64,000 nt of DNA from an uncultured Ruegeria sp. (lineage in GTDB: Bacteria; Pseudomonadota; Alphaproteobacteria; Rhodobacterales; Rhodobacteraceae): assembly GCF_947497005.1 (NCBI RefSeq), contig NZ_CANMFF010000003.1, positions 62,001 through 126,000 of the forward strand, given 5' to 3'. This document shows, in pieces, positions 29,317 to 42,077 of the stretch. The position numbers were made by a program, and so were the translations under genes. The notes beneath the pieces are model-generated. The model was given only the letters and a program-made list of their open reading frames with translations, ran no database searches and was not told the DNA's origin. Positions within the stretch are counted from its first letter, which is position 1, and each line of letters opens with the position of its first letter.

Positions 29317-30102
29317 ATGGCAATTCTGGAACGTAACGACACTGGCGCGGTTGCACGGCTTACAATGAACGCACCGGATCGGCTGAACGCGCTGAGTGAC
29401 GAGATGCTCGCTGCGCTGCAGGCGCAGTTCGACGTGCTTCGCGAAGACAACACGATCCGGGCAGTGGTCCTGTCAGGGGCTGGCAAGGCGTTCTGCGCCG
29501 GGCATGACCTAAAACAGATGACTGCCGGGCGCCAATCTGAAGATGGCGGCAAGGAGTACTTTCAGGACCTTTTTTCCCGTTGTGCCCTGATGATGATGTC
29601 CATCCAGTCCCTACCCCAACCTGTCATTGCGCAAGTCCATGGCATTGCCACTGCCGCCGGATGTCAATTGGTTGCCACCTGCGACATGGCTGTGGCCGCC
29701 GAAGGCACGCGGTTTGGTGTCAACGGGGTCAATATCGGTCTGTTCTGTTCCACGCCCATGGTGGCGCTCAGCCGCAATATTCCCAGAAAGCAAGCGTTTG
29801 AGATGTTGACCACCGGCGAATTCATTTCCGCAGAACGTGCGGCCGAGTTGGGTCTGGTTAACCGCGTCGTCTCGGAAACGCAGCTTGAGCATGAAGCCAA
29901 CGCGCTGGCGGAACTGGTGGCATCTAAGCTTGGGGTGGCCGTAAAGATAGGTAAAGAGGCGTTCTATCAACAGCTGCAAATGCCTTTGGATCAGGCTTAT
30001 GCCCATACCGGAGACGCAATGGCGCAGAATATGTTGTACCGGGATACAGAAGAAGGCATTTCCGCCTTCATTGAGAAGCGTCCGCCAAATTGGACCCAAT
30101 GA
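29317..30102 (+). CDS. Enoyl-CoA hydratase/isomerase family protein lacking both catalytic glutamates (ECHDC3-like)
   Basis: The 261-residue crotonase-fold protein has an intact oxyanion-hole segment, GKAFCAGHDLKQM, near residue 58. The two usual catalytic glutamates are replaced: the GGCE position reads AGCQ, and the PE position reads NG in FGVNGVNIGLFCSTP. That pattern matches ECHDC3-type members. It may bind CoA thioesters but is unlikely to be a normal hydratase. The ATG at 29317 follows GGAGGG; a TTG start at 29299 is not needed. Confidence 0.85.
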   Translation: MAILERNDTGAVARLTMNAPDRLNALSDEMLAALQAQFDVLREDNTIRAVVLSGAGKAFCAGHDLKQMTAGRQSEDGGKEYFQDLFSRCALMMMSIQSLPQPVIAQVHGIATAAGCQLVATCDMAVAAEGTRFGVNGVNIGLFCSTPMVALSRNIPRKQAFEMLTTGEFISAERAAELGLVNRVVSETQLEHEANALAELVASKLGVAVKIGKEAFYQQLQMPLDQAYAHTGDAMAQNMLYRDTEEGISAFIEKRPPNWTQ

Positions 30103-30103
30103 G

Positions 30104-30126
30104 GCAATTGTATTGCACATTTTTTG
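30104..30126 (+). terminator. Short hairpin with T-run after the crotonase-like gene
   Basis: GCAAT-TGT-ATTGC is a 5-bp stem soon followed by TTTTTT. It starts 4 bp after the stop codon. The stem is weak, so termination may be partial. Confidence 0.55.
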
Positions 30127-30204
30127 CCACTGTTTTCATTTTAGCACTTTTCAAAAGGGCAACTCTGTGGCAAAGGTGGGTCAAGGCTAAGGCCTTAATA
30201 CACT

Positions 30205-30284
30205 TTTGGGTCGCCGTGGGCGGAAGGTCCCTCCAGCTGGTCTCTCTCACCGGCGCTGACATTCCCGCAACGGCGACCCCAAGA
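30205..30284. ncRNA. Rod-like structured element upstream of trmFO
   Basis: A perfect 10-bp outer stem, GGGTCGCCGT with ACGGCGACCC (30208-30217, 30270-30279), continues inward through GCGGAA/TTCCCGC and a CAGC..GCTG pairing to a CT-rich loop. This gives a long rod of about 75-80 nt. It fits no riboswitch, SRP or 6S RNA pattern I know. It could be a trmFO leader or an independent small RNA on either strand. Confidence 0.4.
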
Positions 30285-30356
30285 CCCCTCCCCTAAATCA
30301 GCCAATTCAGATGCCGCCAGTTGCGTCTGTTTGTGCTGTGTCCTATGTGGCTGCGC

Positions 30357-31697
30357 ATGACACAAGTTTTGCATATCGTGGGCGGCGGCATGGCCGGGTC
30401 CGAAGCCGCCTGGCAGGCCGCTGAAATGGGCGTAGACGTGGTGATTCACGAAATGCGCCCTACTGTAGGCACCTTTGCGCATCAAACCGGCAACCTGGCT
30501 GAAATGGTATGTTCGAATTCGTTCCGTTCGGATGATGACGAACAAAACGCCGTAGGCCTGCTGCACTGGGAAATGCGGACCGCCAACGGATTGATCATGA
30601 CAACCGCCGACGCCCACCGACTTCCTGCCGGGGGCGCGTTGGCCGTGGATCGCGACCCGTTTGCCGAAAGTGTCACCGCAAAACTCCGCGCTCACCCGCG
30701 TGTGACAGTAACCGATGAAGAAGTGACTTCCCTGCCCGACGATGGGCAGTGGATCTTTGCGACCGGTCCTCTGACCTCTCAAACGCTGGGTCAGGCGATC
30801 CGCTCCGAAACGGGATCTGACGCACTGGCATTCTTCGATGCCATCGCGCCCATCGTCTACTCTGAGAGCATCGACATGAGCAAAGCGTGGATGCAGTCAC
30901 GATATGACAAGGGAGAGACCGAAGAAGAACGCACGGCATATCTGAATTGCCCGATGGACCGTGATCAGTACGAGGCATTCATCGACGCGCTTTTGGCTGC
31001 GGACAAGACCGAGTTTCACGAAGGTGAGACCGCAGGCTATTTTGATGGCTGTCTTCCTATTGAGGTCATGGCCGACCGGGGGCGCGAGACTCTGCGCTTT
31101 GGTCCAATGAAGCCTGTTGGGCTAACCAACCCGCATGCGCCTGACATCAAACCTTATGCCGTGGTTCAGCTTCGGCGCGACAACGCGTTGGGCACATTGT
31201 TCAACATCGTGGGGTTCCAGACCAAGATGAAGTACGGCGCCCAAACCGACGTGTTCCGCATGATCCCCGGTCTGGAGAACGCCAGCTTTGCCCGTCTGGG
31301 CGGCATTCACCGCAACACATTCATCAACTCACCCACTCTGCTCGACGCACAGATGCGGTTGAAATCCAGGCCCAACATACGCTTTGCAGGGCAGATCACG
31401 GGTGTCGAAGGCTATGTTGAAAGTGCAGCGATGGGATTGCTCGCCGGTCGTCTGGCCGCTGCTGAAATACTGGGACGTGATTTGCCGGAAGTGCCGCAGG
31501 ACAGTGCAATGGGCGCTCTGATCCATCACATTACCGGCGGCGCCGAGGCCAAGACTTTTCAGCCGATGAATGTAAACTTCGGCCTGTTCCGCCCTGTAGA
31601 TGGCTTAAAGGGCGGACGGCGGGGTCGGAAAGACCGTTACAAGGCCTATACCGACCGTGCCAAAGCGGACTGGAACACATGGTTGGAGCATTGCTGA
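30357..31697 (+). CDS. trmFO: Methylenetetrahydrofolate-tRNA-(uracil-5-)-methyltransferase TrmFO
   Basis: The 446-residue flavoprotein starts with the FAD motif [20 protein letters not shown] and carries the catalytic-Cys region [11 protein letters not shown] near residue 50. The late part has [12 protein letters not shown] and [18 protein letters not shown]. It makes ribothymidine at tRNA position 54 using methylene-THF and FAD. The start at 30357 aligns with the family; in-frame upstream starts add 4-12 residues without a ribosome site. trmFO is typical of Gram-positives and alphaproteobacteria. Confidence 0.94.
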   Translation: MTQVLHIVGGGMAGSEAAWQAAEMGVDVVIHEMRPTVGTFAHQTGNLAEMVCSNSFRSDDDEQNAVGLLHWEMRTANGLIMTTADAHRLPAGGALAVDRDPFAESVTAKLRAHPRVTVTDEEVTSLPDDGQWIFATGPLTSQTLGQAIRSETGSDALAFFDAIAPIVYSESIDMSKAWMQSRYDKGETEEERTAYLNCPMDRDQYEAFIDALLAADKTEFHEGETAGYFDGCLPIEVMADRGRETLRFGPMKPVGLTNPHAPDIKPYAVVQLRRDNALGTLFNIVGFQTKMKYGAQTDVFRMIPGLENASFARLGGIHRNTFINSPTLLDAQMRLKSRPNIRFAGQITGVEGYVESAAMGLLAGRLAAAEILGRDLPEVPQDSAMGALIHHITGGAEAKTFQPMNVNFGLFRPVDGLKGGRRGRKDRYKAYTDRAKADWNTWLEHC

Positions 31698-31734
31698 CTG
31701 GACGTACGATGCGATCTCAGCCTAGCATACCAGA

Positions 31735-32349
31735 ATGAGCGACAAGTTCCTGAACAACACCTACAATCTCGACACTCCTGAAGACACTGAAACGCATTAC
31801 CAGAACTGGGCCGCGACCTACGAAGATGAGGTCGCGGAACATGGATATGTCACTCCCGGAGGGGTCGCCGCGGCTTTGTGGCAATACCATGCCCACCCCG
31901 AAACGCCAATTCTGGACTATGGCTGTGGAACCGGCCTTTCCGGATTGGCCCTGCGCGCAGCAGGATTTGAGGTCATCGATGGCATGGATCCGACCCCCAA
32001 AATGCTGGAAGAGGCAGAGGCCAAGGGTGTTTATCGAACCCTGACCGGTTTTGACATCACCAAGCCGGCCCCGCTCAAGCGCGGCGGATATTCGGTGATA
32101 ACGGCAATCGGTGTTATCGGTCAGGGTGCGGCGCCACCTGAGACATTCGATGTGTTGATGCACGCTTTGCCCAAGGGTGGGATTCTGGCGTTTTCCTTGA
32201 ATGATCACGCGTTGGCTGATCACAAGTTTACATGCCGCCTGACGGATTGGGTCGACATGGGGGCGGCCCGTTTGTTATTTCATGAACACGGGCCACACTT
32301 GCCTGGCATCAACCTTAACTCAGACGTGTATGTAATAGAAAAAGCGTGA
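31735..32349 (+). CDS. Class I SAM-dependent methyltransferase
   Basis: The 204-residue protein carries the SAM-binding motif LDYGCGTGLSGLALRAAGF near residue 60 and the acidic second motif IDGMDPTPKMLEEA near 80, both typical of class I methyltransferases. The substrate is unknown. Its stop overlaps the GTG start of gluQRS by 4 bp, suggesting cotranscription with tRNA-modification genes, so an RNA or translation-factor substrate is possible but not shown. Confidence 0.8.
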   Translation: MSDKFLNNTYNLDTPEDTETHYQNWAATYEDEVAEHGYVTPGGVAAALWQYHAHPETPILDYGCGTGLSGLALRAAGFEVIDGMDPTPKMLEEAEAKGVYRTLTGFDITKPAPLKRGGYSVITAIGVIGQGAAPPETFDVLMHALPKGGILAFSLNDHALADHKFTCRLTDWVDMGAARLLFHEHGPHLPGINLNSDVYVIEKA

Positions 32350-33227
32350 CTTTCAGAACGCGCTTCGCGCCATCCCCAACCGGTCCACTTCACCTCGGGC
32401 ACGCGTATTCAGCGATGATCGCCAGCGACATGGCCAAATCCGAAGTTGGTCAGTTCTTGCTGCGGATCGAAGATATCGATCAGTCCCGCTCGCGTCAGCA
32501 GTGGGAGGATCGGATTTGCGATGATCTCAATTGGCTGGGGCTGGCATGGCCGGAACCGGTAATGCGGCAATCGGATCGCATGAATGTCTACGACACCGCA
32601 CTGGATCAGCTATGGGCGCAGGGTCTTTTGTATCCCTGTCACTGCAATCGAAAGGACATTACCGCCGCCGCAAGTGCCCCTCAGGAAGGTGTACCGCCGC
32701 TTGGGCCAGACGGAATAATCTATCCCGGAACATGCCGAAAGATCCATGAAAGCTTAGACTTAAGCCAACAACTTCGACCGCAACACAACGCGTTGCGATT
32801 GGATGTTGCTAAGGCCTGTCAAGCGATCAGCGACCCAACGAGGTTTAATTTCTCTGAACTTGGCGCAGGACCTGAAGGAGAATCCGGTACCATCACCTTC
32901 ACCTCTGATGAGTTAGAAACCACCATCGGAGACGTTGTTCTGTCCCGTCGGGACATGGGCACCTCGTATCACTTGTCTGTCGTGCTTGATGACGCGGCAC
33001 AAGGGATCACCCGGGTTATCCGAGGTCGGGACCTGTTTGAAGCCACCCGTATTCATGTCCTGTTGCAGATGCTGTTGGACCTTCCGACACCCGAGTACCA
33101 TCACCACGATCTGATCCGTGATAAAGCGGGCAAGCGACTGGCTAAACGCGATGACGCGCGTGCGATTTCGAAATATCGGGCTGAAGGCGCCAGCCCAGCA
33201 GACATTCGGCGTATGGTTGGGCTTTGA
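32346..33227 (+). CDS. gluQRS: Glutamyl-Q tRNA(Asp) synthetase
   Basis: The 293-residue protein is a truncated GluRS catalytic core without an anticodon-binding domain. The HIGH motif appears as HLGH in RFAPSPTGPLHLGHA near residue 5, the zinc ligands as CHC near 98 plus YPGTC near 126, and the KMSKS-like motif as GKRLAKRD near 262. It attaches glutamate to queuosine-34 of tRNA(Asp). It starts with GTG at 32346 and converges with hisI. Confidence 0.93.
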   Translation: MTFRTRFAPSPTGPLHLGHAYSAMIASDMAKSEVGQFLLRIEDIDQSRSRQQWEDRICDDLNWLGLAWPEPVMRQSDRMNVYDTALDQLWAQGLLYPCHCNRKDITAAASAPQEGVPPLGPDGIIYPGTCRKIHESLDLSQQLRPQHNALRLDVAKACQAISDPTRFNFSELGAGPEGESGTITFTSDELETTIGDVVLSRRDMGTSYHLSVVLDDAAQGITRVIRGRDLFEATRIHVLLQMLLDLPTPEYHHHDLIRDKAGKRLAKRDDARAISKYRAEGASPADIRRMVGL

Positions 33228-33238
33228 CCTTTTACCCC

Positions 33239-33610
33239 TTACACCATCGGGGCCATCAGTTCCGTCTCGTTCCCGCCCCGCACCGCAGTATAGAAGCACG
33301 TCCGACGGTTGGTGTGACAGGCCGCCCCGGTTTGGCGCACTAGAACCAACAGGCAATCACGATCACAATCGATACGGAAATCCACCAGCTCTTGCACATG
33401 GCCTGAGGTTTCGCCCTTGATCCAAAAGGACTGACGAGATCGCGACCAATAGGTTACCCTGCCCGTTTCCAATGTCTTTTGGAGGGCCTGTGCATTCATC
33501 CACGCCATCATCAGAACTTCGCCTGACGCATCATCCTGTGCAATCGCGGGGATCAATCCTGCCTCGTTATATTTCAGGGACGTTGGATCAAACACGACGG
33601 GATCAGACAT
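33239..33610 (-). CDS. hisI: Phosphoribosyl-AMP cyclohydrolase
   Basis: The 123-residue monofunctional HisI has [16 protein letters not shown] near residue 57 and the metal-binding cysteine region [20 protein letters not shown] near 83. It opens the purine ring of PR-AMP in histidine synthesis, with zinc and magnesium. The HisE domain found in fused proteins is absent. ATG 33610 follows AAAGG; it is divergent from the NifU-like gene by 66 bp. Confidence 0.95.
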   Translation of the reverse strand: MSDPVVFDPTSLKYNEAGLIPAIAQDDASGEVLMMAWMNAQALQKTLETGRVTYWSRSRQSFWIKGETSGHVQELVDFRIDCDRDCLLVLVRQTGAACHTNRRTCFYTAVRGGNETELMAPMV

Positions 33611-33676
33611 GACAAAAACCTTTTGCATCCGGTGGGCTGGTCACTATGTATGAGGAACACACGACGAGGGAAAGCC

Positions 33677-34129
33677 ATGAGCGGCGAGAACGATCTGATA
33701 AAGCTGTATTCCGGGCGTATTCTGGCGCTGGCAGCAGACATTCCTCATCTGGACCGGCTGGAAGATCCGGATGCAACCGCCAAGAAACGCGCACCGTTAT
33801 GTGGTTCGACAGTGACGGTTGATGTGAAAGTTCAGGACGGCCGGGTCAGCGCCTTTGGACAGGATGTAAAAGCCTGTGCGTTGGGACAGGCGTCAGCTTC
33901 TGTCGTCGGGGACGCCATACTAGGAACCACGCGTGCACAGATCGAAACCGCGCGCGAACAGTTGGCTGCGATGTTGAAAAAAGACGGTCCTGCTCCTGAT
34001 GCGCCCTTCGATGGCCTCGAGGTACTCTTGCCCGCCCGCGACTATAAGAATCGGCACGCTTCAATCCTGCTGGCCCTGGATGCAACCGCCGAAGCCATGG
34101 CGCAGGCGGAACAGGCAAATTGCGCCTGA
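33677..34129 (+). CDS. NifU/IscU-like iron-sulfur scaffold protein with altered third ligand
   Basis: The 150-residue protein resembles the IscU/SufU scaffold fold. It keeps two scaffold cysteines, APLCGS near residue 40 and KACALGQASAS near 70. The third position, usually Arg-x-x-Cys-Ala, reads NRHASILL near residue 130, so His replaces Cys. Family members assemble or carry Fe-S clusters. The ATG at 33677 follows GAGGGAAAG. It stands alone between hisI and the MarC gene. Confidence 0.78.
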   Translation: MSGENDLIKLYSGRILALAADIPHLDRLEDPDATAKKRAPLCGSTVTVDVKVQDGRVSAFGQDVKACALGQASASVVGDAILGTTRAQIETAREQLAAMLKKDGPAPDAPFDGLEVLLPARDYKNRHASILLALDATAEAMAQAEQANCA

Positions 34130-34187
34130 TTGTAGCTATTTGACGTAAACCCGTTTACTCTCCGTCCAGATTTTAGGAGGGATGGGT

Positions 34188-34826
34188 TTGAATAATCTTC
34201 TTGAGCACTTTGTGACACTTTGGGTCGTAATTGACCCGATAGGCACAATACCTGTTTTTATCGCCGTCACCGCGGGGCTCAGTGTTGCAGCCCGGCGAAA
34301 AACGGCCCTATTGGCCTCGCTCATAAGCGCTGGGGTACTGCTGTTTTTCCTGGTGTTTGGCCAATTGTTGATCGAGGCGCTGGATATCGGTCTGAATTCA
34401 TTCCAGGTGGCCGGAGGTATCATCCTGTTCCTGTTTGCACTGACCATGATCTTCGGTGAAAGCAAACAGGAGATCGAACAGCGGCAAGCTGAAGAAGACC
34501 AGGAAGACAAGTATCACAAACAAAACCCGGCGATTTTTCCCCTCGCCGTGCCCTCACTGGCCTCACCCGGGGCGATGCTGGCCGTCGTGATCCTGACGGA
34601 CAACCACCGGTACAGTGCAACGGATCAAGGGATCACCGCATTGGTCATGCTCTCGGTACTCGTGGTTGCCTTTATTCTTATGCTTATGGCTGAACCGATC
34701 ATTCGCCTGATTGGTCACTCGGGAGCGGCGATCATCAGCCGTATCATGGGGATGATCCTGGCCTCGGTCGCGGTCAATTCCGTTCTCTCCGCGCTACTGG
34801 AAATCTTCAAAACCGGCCAATTATAA
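34188..34826 (+). CDS. MarC family integral membrane protein
   Basis: The 212-residue protein has six predicted membrane helices and the MarC-family signatures VVIDPIGTIPVF near the N-terminus and FPLAVPSLASPGAMLAVV near 118. Function is unknown; the old link to multiple antibiotic resistance is not supported. I prefer the TTG start at 34188, placed 7 nt after GGAGG; the ATG at 34182 would be only 1 nt from it. Confidence 0.85.
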   Translation: MNNLLEHFVTLWVVIDPIGTIPVFIAVTAGLSVAARRKTALLASLISAGVLLFFLVFGQLLIEALDIGLNSFQVAGGIILFLFALTMIFGESKQEIEQRQAEEDQEDKYHKQNPAIFPLAVPSLASPGAMLAVVILTDNHRYSATDQGITALVMLSVLVVAFILMLMAEPIIRLIGHSGAAIISRIMGMILASVAVNSVLSALLEIFKTGQL

Positions 34827-34863
34827 AAAAACCGCCGCACCTTCCGGGCGAAAGGGCGGCGGC
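34823..34863 (-). terminator. Two-tier intrinsic terminator of the 40-aa peptide gene
   Basis: Read leftward, a GCGGCGG/CCGCCGC stem encloses an inner CCTTTC/GGAAGG stem with a GCCC loop and then runs into seven T residues. It ends the transcript that starts upstream of the 40-aa peptide, leaving about 150 nt of 3' untranslated RNA. The T-run overlaps the marC stop codon. Confidence 0.9.
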
Positions 34864-35008
34864 AGGCATTGCGTGTCTCGCGTGGGGTCCGGTTCACCGC
34901 GCGGGGCCGAGGCATGGCCCCTCAAGGGGTTTGGGACAGGCAGGTCACCCTTGACTGAAATGGGGATGACAGCGCGGTTTTTCGGCACGAGATCGCAGGC
35001 AGAAAGGC
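34864..35008 (-). other. 3' untranslated region of the 40-aa peptide transcript
   Basis: No gene is seen here. A small hairpin (GGGGCC..GGCCCC, about 34903-34921) lies within it. The region would be transcribed with the peptide gene and could carry stability or antisense-control elements. Confidence 0.4.
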
Positions 35009-35131
35009 TTAGAAACCAACCGGCAAGTGAAGGGCCACCATCAGGATCACGACCAAGGACATCACGCCAACTGCATCCTGAAAGATGGTCGATTGCGCGC
35101 GGCTGAAAGCGGTCTTGATCTGGGTCAGCAT
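35009..35131 (-). CDS. 40-residue single-helix membrane peptide, predicted LexA-controlled
   Basis: The short gene encodes 40 residues: an amphipathic, basic N-terminus (MLTQIKTAFSRAQST), a link, and one membrane helix (VGVMSLVVILMVALHLPVGF) running to the C-terminus. The ATG at 35131 follows GGAGGTGA at good spacing, which fixes the start. It sits after recG on the same strand, is preceded by four GAAC elements including GAAC-N7-GAAC (alphaproteobacterial LexA box) and has its own strong terminator. Candidate roles are an SOS-induced division inhibitor or membrane toxin, as with Caulobacter SidA or E. coli TisB. Function is inference. Confidence 0.72.
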   Translation of the reverse strand: MLTQIKTAFSRAQSTIFQDAVGVMSLVVILMVALHLPVGF

Positions 35132-35201
35132 AGGGTCACCTCCGGTCAGAGTTTTAATCTTTTGTTGACCTTTTGTTCTCATATTTACCCAAGTCAGTAA
35201 A

Positions 35202-35236
35202 GAACTTTTTGAGAACATTAGTGAACTTTTCAGAAC
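35202..35236 (-). promoter_or_regulatory. LexA-box-like array of four GAAC/GTTC elements
   Basis: GAAC occurs at 35202, 35213, 35223 and 35233, with periods of 11, 10 and 10 bp. The first pair is exactly GAAC-N7-GAAC, read leftward as GTTC-N7-GTTC, the LexA recognition form described for Rhodobacter and rhizobia. The array lies about 70-105 bp before the 40-aa peptide start and just after the recG stop. Confidence 0.72.
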
Positions 35237-35243
35237 ATATCGC

Positions 35244-39634
<4,391 letters not shown>

Positions 39635-39706
39635 GCCAGGTCCAGACGTGCTGAGCCGTGAGTGCAAAGTGCCGCCCTGGACCAACGGCGGCACAGGTGG
39701 TTCTGA

Positions 39707-40423
39707 TCAGAGGCCGACGGCCATCCGTGTTTCGTCCAAAGTGTTGCTTTGCGGGTCGCGCAGCACGTAACCACGCCCCCAGACAGTTTCGATATAATTC
39801 TCGCCGCTGGTCGCATTGCTGAGCTTTTTGCGCAGTTTGCAAATGAACACATCAATAATTTTCAGTTCCGGTTCATCCATGCCACCATAGAGGTGATTCA
39901 GGAACATCTCCTTTGTGAGGGTCGTACCCTTTCGTAGGCTGAGCAATTCCAGCATCTGGTATTCCTTGCCGGTCAGATGCACCGTCTTGCCATCCACTTC
40001 TACGGTCTTGGCATCCAGATTTACCGCCACGCGCCCCGTATGGATGATAGATTGCGAATGCCCTTTGGACCGGCGAATGATCGCATGAATACGGGCCACC
40101 AGCTCTTCGCGATGGAATGGTTTGGTCAGGTAATCATCCGCGCCAAATCCGAAACCCTTAATCTTGCTTTCAGTGTCATCCGCGCCGGATAGAATCAGAA
40201 TTGGCGTTTCCACCCTCGCGATCCGCAATTGGCGCAGTACCTCATGCCCGTTCATGTCCGGCAGGTTCAGATCCAGCAAAATCAGATCGTAATCATAGAG
40301 TTTCGCCAGATCGATTCCTTCTTCGCCAAGATCCGTCGCGTAAACGTTCAGGTTCGCATGCGTCAGCATCAGTTCGATGCTTTTGGACGTGGTCGGATCA
40401 TCCTCGACAAGAAGTATGCGCAT
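39707..40423 (-). CDS. ctrA: Response regulator CtrA
   Basis: The 238-residue OmpR-type regulator has the phospho-acceptor Asp in [14 protein letters not shown] (about residue 51) and a C-terminal winged helix ([29 protein letters not shown]) of CtrA type. It is phosphorylated through CckA-ChpT. In roseobacters it controls motility, gene transfer agents and c-di-GMP genes. The ATG follows GGAG. A TTAA-N7-TTAC element about 60-75 bp upstream suggests autoregulation. Confidence 0.95.
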   Translation of the reverse strand: MRILLVEDDPTTSKSIELMLTHANLNVYATDLGEEGIDLAKLYDYDLILLDLNLPDMNGHEVLRQLRIARVETPILILSGADDTESKIKGFGFGADDYLTKPFHREELVARIHAIIRRSKGHSQSIIHTGRVAVNLDAKTVEVDGKTVHLTGKEYQMLELLSLRKGTTLTKEMFLNHLYGGMDEPELKIIDVFICKLRKKLSNATSGENYIETVWGRGYVLRDPQSNTLDETRMAVGL

Positions 40424-40483
40424 TTTTCACTGCTCCAATTCGGGTCAATAATTCCAATTAAAATTAAACCTGACCAAGAATGG

Positions 40484-40498
40484 TTAATCTGACGTTAC
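40484..40498 (-). promoter_or_regulatory. CtrA-box-like site upstream of ctrA
   Basis: TTAA (40484-40487) and TTAC (40495-40498) are separated by 7 bp, one mismatch from the CtrA full site TTAA-N7-TTAA. It lies in the 86-bp gap between sciP and ctrA, so it may control ctrA. Confidence 0.55.
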
Positions 40499-40509
40499 CG
40501 TTGAATTAT

Positions 40510-40803
40510 TTATTCACACTCTCCTTTAGGTTGTCGATACTTTTTTAGCGCCGTCGCTTTCAATGCCTCAACGCCGTGCTCTACGACCAACGACACCCAA
40601 CCGTTGAACTCTTCGTCGCTGATGCCGTATTTCCTTTTTGCGTCCGACAGACTGATCAAACCGTAAAGTACTCCACGCACGACAAGAATCTTGCGTGACG
40701 CCACCCATCGCCTTGTGTTTGCGGGCGGCAGATCGGCATGCGTCAAAATAGATCCATCCGGCAGAGCAACAGACCTTGGCCCTTCAACTTTGTGCAAATA
40801 CAT
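40510..40803 (-). CDS. sciP: DUF1153 protein, SciP-type CtrA inhibitor
   Basis: The 97-residue protein matches DUF1153, the family of SciP, a small helix-turn-helix protein that binds CtrA and blocks its transcriptional activity in Caulobacter. It shows RWVASRKILVVRGVLYGLISLSDAKRKY at residues 32-60, where the HTH lies, and VEHGVEALKATALKKY near the end. It sits directly upstream of ctrA on the same strand, supporting the assignment. Ribosome site AAGGG precedes the ATG. Confidence 0.86.
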   Translation of the reverse strand: MYLHKVEGPRSVALPDGSILTHADLPPANTRRWVASRKILVVRGVLYGLISLSDAKRKYGISDEEFNGWVSLVVEHGVEALKATALKKYRQPKGECE

Positions 40804-40931
40804 CGCTTTACCCTTCTTGCTGCACCAAAGCTGGCACCAGCCTACTTAAGGTCGCGTGAAACCGCCCCTTGAGAGTGTGTAGAATTTTCTTATATTCTGC
40901 CGGTCTTTCTTAACCCGGAATGGAAACTGCA

Positions 40932-42077
40932 ATGGCCCTCGATACCGAGACCCCGCTGAACTCGCTTGGCTTTGCCAAACCGCCCTCGGAAACGCGGGTG
41001 GTCGTGGCGATGTCCGGTGGCGTCGACAGTTCCGTTGTCGCGGCCTCTCTAGCTGATCAGGGTTATGACGTGGTGGGGGTAACCCTGCAGCTTTACGATC
41101 ACGGTGCCGCGCTGGCCAAGAAAGGCGCCTGCTGTGCAGGGATCGACATTCATGACGCACGTCGCGTGGCCGAAGAGCGTGGATTTCCACATTACGTTCT
41201 GGACTATGAGAATATCTTCAAGGACGCCGTGATCGACGAATTCGCGGATAGCTATTTGGCCGGTGCAACCCCCGTACCCTGCATCCGCTGCAACGAACGG
41301 GTGAAGTTCAAGGACCTGCTGGAAACCGCCAAGGATCTTGAGGCTGATTGCATGGCCACCGGTCACTACATCCAACGCAAATTGGGCGCCAACGGACCAG
41401 AACTGCACAGCGCCGAAGATGCCAATCGCGATCAGTCCTATTTCCTGTTTTCGACCACTCCCGAGCAACTGGAGTTCCTGCGCTTTCCGCTGGGCCATCT
41501 GCCCTCCAAAGACGCAACCCGTGAAATGGCAGCTCAGTATGGGCTGTCCGTAGCTGACAAACCCGACAGTCAGGACATCTGCTTCGTGCCCGATGGCAAT
41601 TATGCCAGCGTGATCGAAAAACTCCGCCCTGGTGCAGCGGAACCTGGTGAGATTGTTCACGTCGATGGCCGCGTTCTGGCGCAGCATAACGGCGTGATCC
41701 ACTACACCATCGGTCAACGGCGTGGGCTTGGCATCGGCGGGCTTAGCGACCCGCTTTATGTCGTTAAACTGGACGTGGACAAAAAGCAGGTCGTTGTCGG
41801 CCCCAAAGAGATGTTGGCTACACGCGTCGTGCCGGTGCGTGAGATCAACTGGTTGGGCGATGAACCCTTCACCTCGCGCGATGAATGGCATCTGTCAGTC
41901 AAAGTCCGATCAACCCGCCCCCCACGTGAGGCGATTATTCGTCCATTGTCCGAGACCACAGCGGAAGTCGAACTGCTGACACCCGAGGAAGGTATCTCTC
42001 CGGGGCAAGCCTGTGTTTTCTATGCAAGTGACGACAGCCGCATCTTTGGTGGCGGCTGGATCTGGCGCGGGTATTAA
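40932..42077 (+). CDS. mnmA: tRNA-specific 2-thiouridylase MnmA
   Basis: The 381-residue enzyme has the PP-loop [13 protein letters not shown] near residue 25, the catalytic cysteines in [11 protein letters not shown] near 115 and [16 protein letters not shown] near 210. A C-terminal beta-barrel follows. It makes 2-thiouridine at wobble U34 of tRNA for Glu, Gln and Lys. ATG 40932 has GGAA at 7 nt; an ATG at 40920 is possible. The last 4 bp overlap the convergent AhpD-like gene. Confidence 0.94.
   Translation: MALDTETPLNSLGFAKPPSETRVVVAMSGGVDSSVVAASLADQGYDVVGVTLQLYDHGAALAKKGACCAGIDIHDARRVAEERGFPHYVLDYENIFKDAVIDEFADSYLAGATPVPCIRCNERVKFKDLLETAKDLEADCMATGHYIQRKLGANGPELHSAEDANRDQSYFLFSTTPEQLEFLRFPLGHLPSKDATREMAAQYGLSVADKPDSQDICFVPDGNYASVIEKLRPGAAEPGEIVHVDGRVLAQHNGVIHYTIGQRRGLGIGGLSDPLYVVKLDVDKKQVVVGPKEMLATRVVPVREINWLGDEPFTSRDEWHLSVKVRSTRPPREAIIRPLSETTAEVELLTPEEGISPGQACVFYASDDSRIFGGGWIWRGY

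Noticed and set aside
30205..30284. Signal recognition particle RNA or a glycine or TPP riboswitch
   Set aside because: The conserved loop words of these families (for example the GGAAGCAGCC region of SRP RNA) are absent; left as unassigned.
30195..30782. A 195-codon leftward frame over the trmFO leader
   Set aside because: It overlaps the start of trmFO in antisense and has no ribosome site or family features.
40455..40470. A second CtrA site from two TTAA words near 40458 and 40464
   Set aside because: The two words are only 2 bp apart rather than 7, so they do not form a CtrA box.
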